A stretch of 64,000 nucleotides of DNA from Manihot esculenta (taxonomy: Eukaryota; Streptophyta; Magnoliopsida; Malpighiales; Euphorbiaceae). Shown here piece by piece: positions 62,351 to 64,000 of this stretch. Positions within the stretch are counted from its first letter, which is position 1, and the number at the start of each line of letters is the position of its first letter. Location of the stretch: NCBI RefSeq assembly GCF_001659605.2, contig NC_035161.2:39885956-39949955 (forward strand). The letters are read 5' to 3'. A program made the position numbers and the translations under genes. The notes under the pieces were generated by a model that was given only the letters and a program-made list of their open reading frames with translations, was not told where the DNA came from and ran no database searches.

Positions 62351-63339
62351 TTTAAATATCCATTAAATTAATTTTAGTTACTTTTTTAATTTAATAAATT
62401 TTCTTCAAAAATAATTACTTTGCAAAAATAAACTCACCTTTCGTAAATTTATAACAAAAATATACGATTTCTGAAAAAATTAATGTATCTTTGTAATAAA
62501 TAAATTTATTTTATTTTAAATCAAGTACCCATATATTCTGAAATAAATAAATAAATCAAGTAATAAATAAATAAATTTATTTATTCTGAAATTACCACAC
62601 CGACGTGCAGAAGTATGCTTTTAAAAACGTCAAAAAAATTATTTTCACATTTTTTTTAATGTTTGAATTATTTTAAAAAATTAATCAATTAAAAATATTT
62701 TTTCTAATTAGAGTCAAAATTAAGTAATGTTTAAAAAAAACTTTATATTTTATAAAACAAATCATTTTCTTTATTTTTAAATTAGTATTATTAAATTTTT
62801 ATATATAAATCTATTAACATTATTTATTTTCTAATATTGCTATTAAATAAAGAAAAATAATTTATTCTATTAAAAAAAATTTCATATATAATATTTTTAA
62901 TATCATTTTTACAGAATAAATAGAGTTTTAACGAACGTAAAAAAATGATATCAATATTAATACATAAATAAATAAATAAGTTTAATTAATATATTTGTTA
63001 TATTAAATTTATTCACCTAAAACTAATTCAGATGGTTAAATTTTTTATAAAAAATATATTATATTTATCTTATGTGAGGTCTAATATATTTAATATATAT
63101 AAATTTTTTGAGATTAAAGGTGATAATATTATTAATCATCCAAAAATAATAAGTGTTTTATAAAATCTGGAGCATAAGAAGATGGCTTCTCGATGTCCTT
63201 TCATATCATTATTTTTTAGTTTAGTTACCTGATCTCTCACACCACTATATTTTAATTTTAAATATTATATTTACTCTTCTCTTTATTTTATTAATTTGAA
63301 TATTGAAGTAATTATTATAAACACTCATCATCTTATAAT

Positions 63340-63665
63340 TTTTTTTTAATTTAATCAATCATATCGCAGTTACATTTCCACTTATTTTCTCTAATATCAA
63401 TTATTAAATCAATTTTTAACATATTTTTATATTTTCCACGTATATAAGAATGGTAAGAATTATAGTTGAAAAAAGACCAAATAAGAGGCGGAAAAAGTAA
63501 AAAATTAAAAAAAATTTCCGTCAAATAAAAAGGGCTTTTTAATAATTGGTTTAAAAATAAAATATAAAAATATTTATTGTTAGAATTAAAATTACCACGA
63601 TAAAATTGAAAAGCAAAAACCTTAATTCTGTTTTTTTTTAACAAACTTCAAATAAATATAAATTT
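63340..63665 (+). repeat. Dispersed repeat, copy 2
   Basis: Same order of shared blocks as copy 1, about 1.3 kb apart and in direct orientation; roughly 75-80 percent alike by eye. Confidence 0.75.
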
Positions 63666-64000
63666 TTACTCTTTTTACAAAGATGAATAAGATAATAATG
63701 ATAATATTTCCCACACGAGAATGAGTTCATATGAAAAATAATTTTTAATAGGATGTGTTTACTATAAGTTATATATATGATTAAATTATGTTAAACATTT
63801 CTAAAGTAATATGCTCAATCCAACTTTACATCCAACTCCAATTACAAGATGCAATTACAATCCACTATAGGGTGATTGGAATTTGGAGATTTTTGGAAAG
63901 GAGATGTATGGCACCCAATTATTTTTATTTTTATTTTTAAAAGGATAAATATTCCACATGCATGAGTGATATACAGCAAACCCATAAATTATAAATGTCT

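Larger units (their letters stand above)
61040..64000. other. Gene-free AT-rich right flank
   Basis: Kazal 3' UTR, then non-coding DNA. 61260-61920 has mixed composition without ORFs. From 62030 on it is mainly A/T with two diverged copies of one repeat (62040-62350 and 63340-63665). Confidence 0.6.

Noticed and set aside
63351..63644. 97-codon minus-strand ORF at the right edge
   Set aside because: Phe/Asn/Ile-rich product of A/T DNA within a repeat copy; no coding evidence.
1..64000. CRISPR arrays, operons, ribosome-binding sites, tRNA or rRNA genes
   Set aside because: The window is plant nuclear DNA; none of these was seen.

Overview
This 64 kb window is nuclear DNA from a flowering plant, almost certainly a eudicot. 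The genes are intron-rich with GT-AG splicing, the intergenic DNA is very AT-rich, and plant transposons are present. All gene models were built by hand from splice sites and family conservation. The ten recognised genes have no obvious disabling lesion. The species cannot be fixed from sequence alone.

Layout, left to right. (1) 538-7641, minus: 5' half of a paladin-like PTP-phytase family protein; the 3' half lies off the left edge. (2) 11752-14686, minus: a complete cathepsin B-like protease containing a 5-nt microexon. (3) 17734-22623, plus: a DUF3754 membrane protein, probably plastidial. (4) 23246-25662, minus: fibrillin PAP10, convergent with (3). (5) 28239-30217, plus: a caffeoyl-CoA-OMT-class methyltransferase with a transit-like N-terminus. 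(6) 30916-31587: a degenerate or poorly resolved small membrane-protein gene. (7) 31691-36541: a young Ty1/Copia element, followed by a diverged tandem-repeat array. (8) 38787-42894, minus: TCF25/NULP1. (9) 44477-47764, plus: TOC34/TOC33, the plastid outer-envelope import GTPase. (10) 49731-51037, plus: a DUF1295 (steroid 5-alpha-reductase-like) membrane enzyme. (11) 53818-56390, plus: a PAP29-type purple acid phosphatase. (12) 60644-61039, plus: a secreted, probably surface-anchored Kazal-type inhibitor. The rest is AT-rich intergenic DNA with decayed repeats.

The genes do not form a pathway. From memory, the order DUF3754 - PAP10 - TCF25 - DUF1295 - purple acid phosphatase matches the Arabidopsis run At2g46915 - At2g46910 - At2g46900 - At2g46890 - At2g46880. 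The cathepsin B, Kazal and methyltransferase genes recall the related Arabidopsis chromosome 4 and 3 blocks. The window therefore looks like an ancestral eudicot block in less fractionated form.

The most interesting signals are: a GC-AG intron in the paladin-like gene; the 5-nt microexon in cathepsin B; a tandem LTR-internal-LTR-internal-LTR TRIM element with one 5-bp target duplication; a Copia element with nearly identical, non-canonical TA...TA LTRs but a substituted RT catalytic Asp and two frameshifts; and a choice of two C-termini in the phosphatase. I found no convincing novel multi-gene system.
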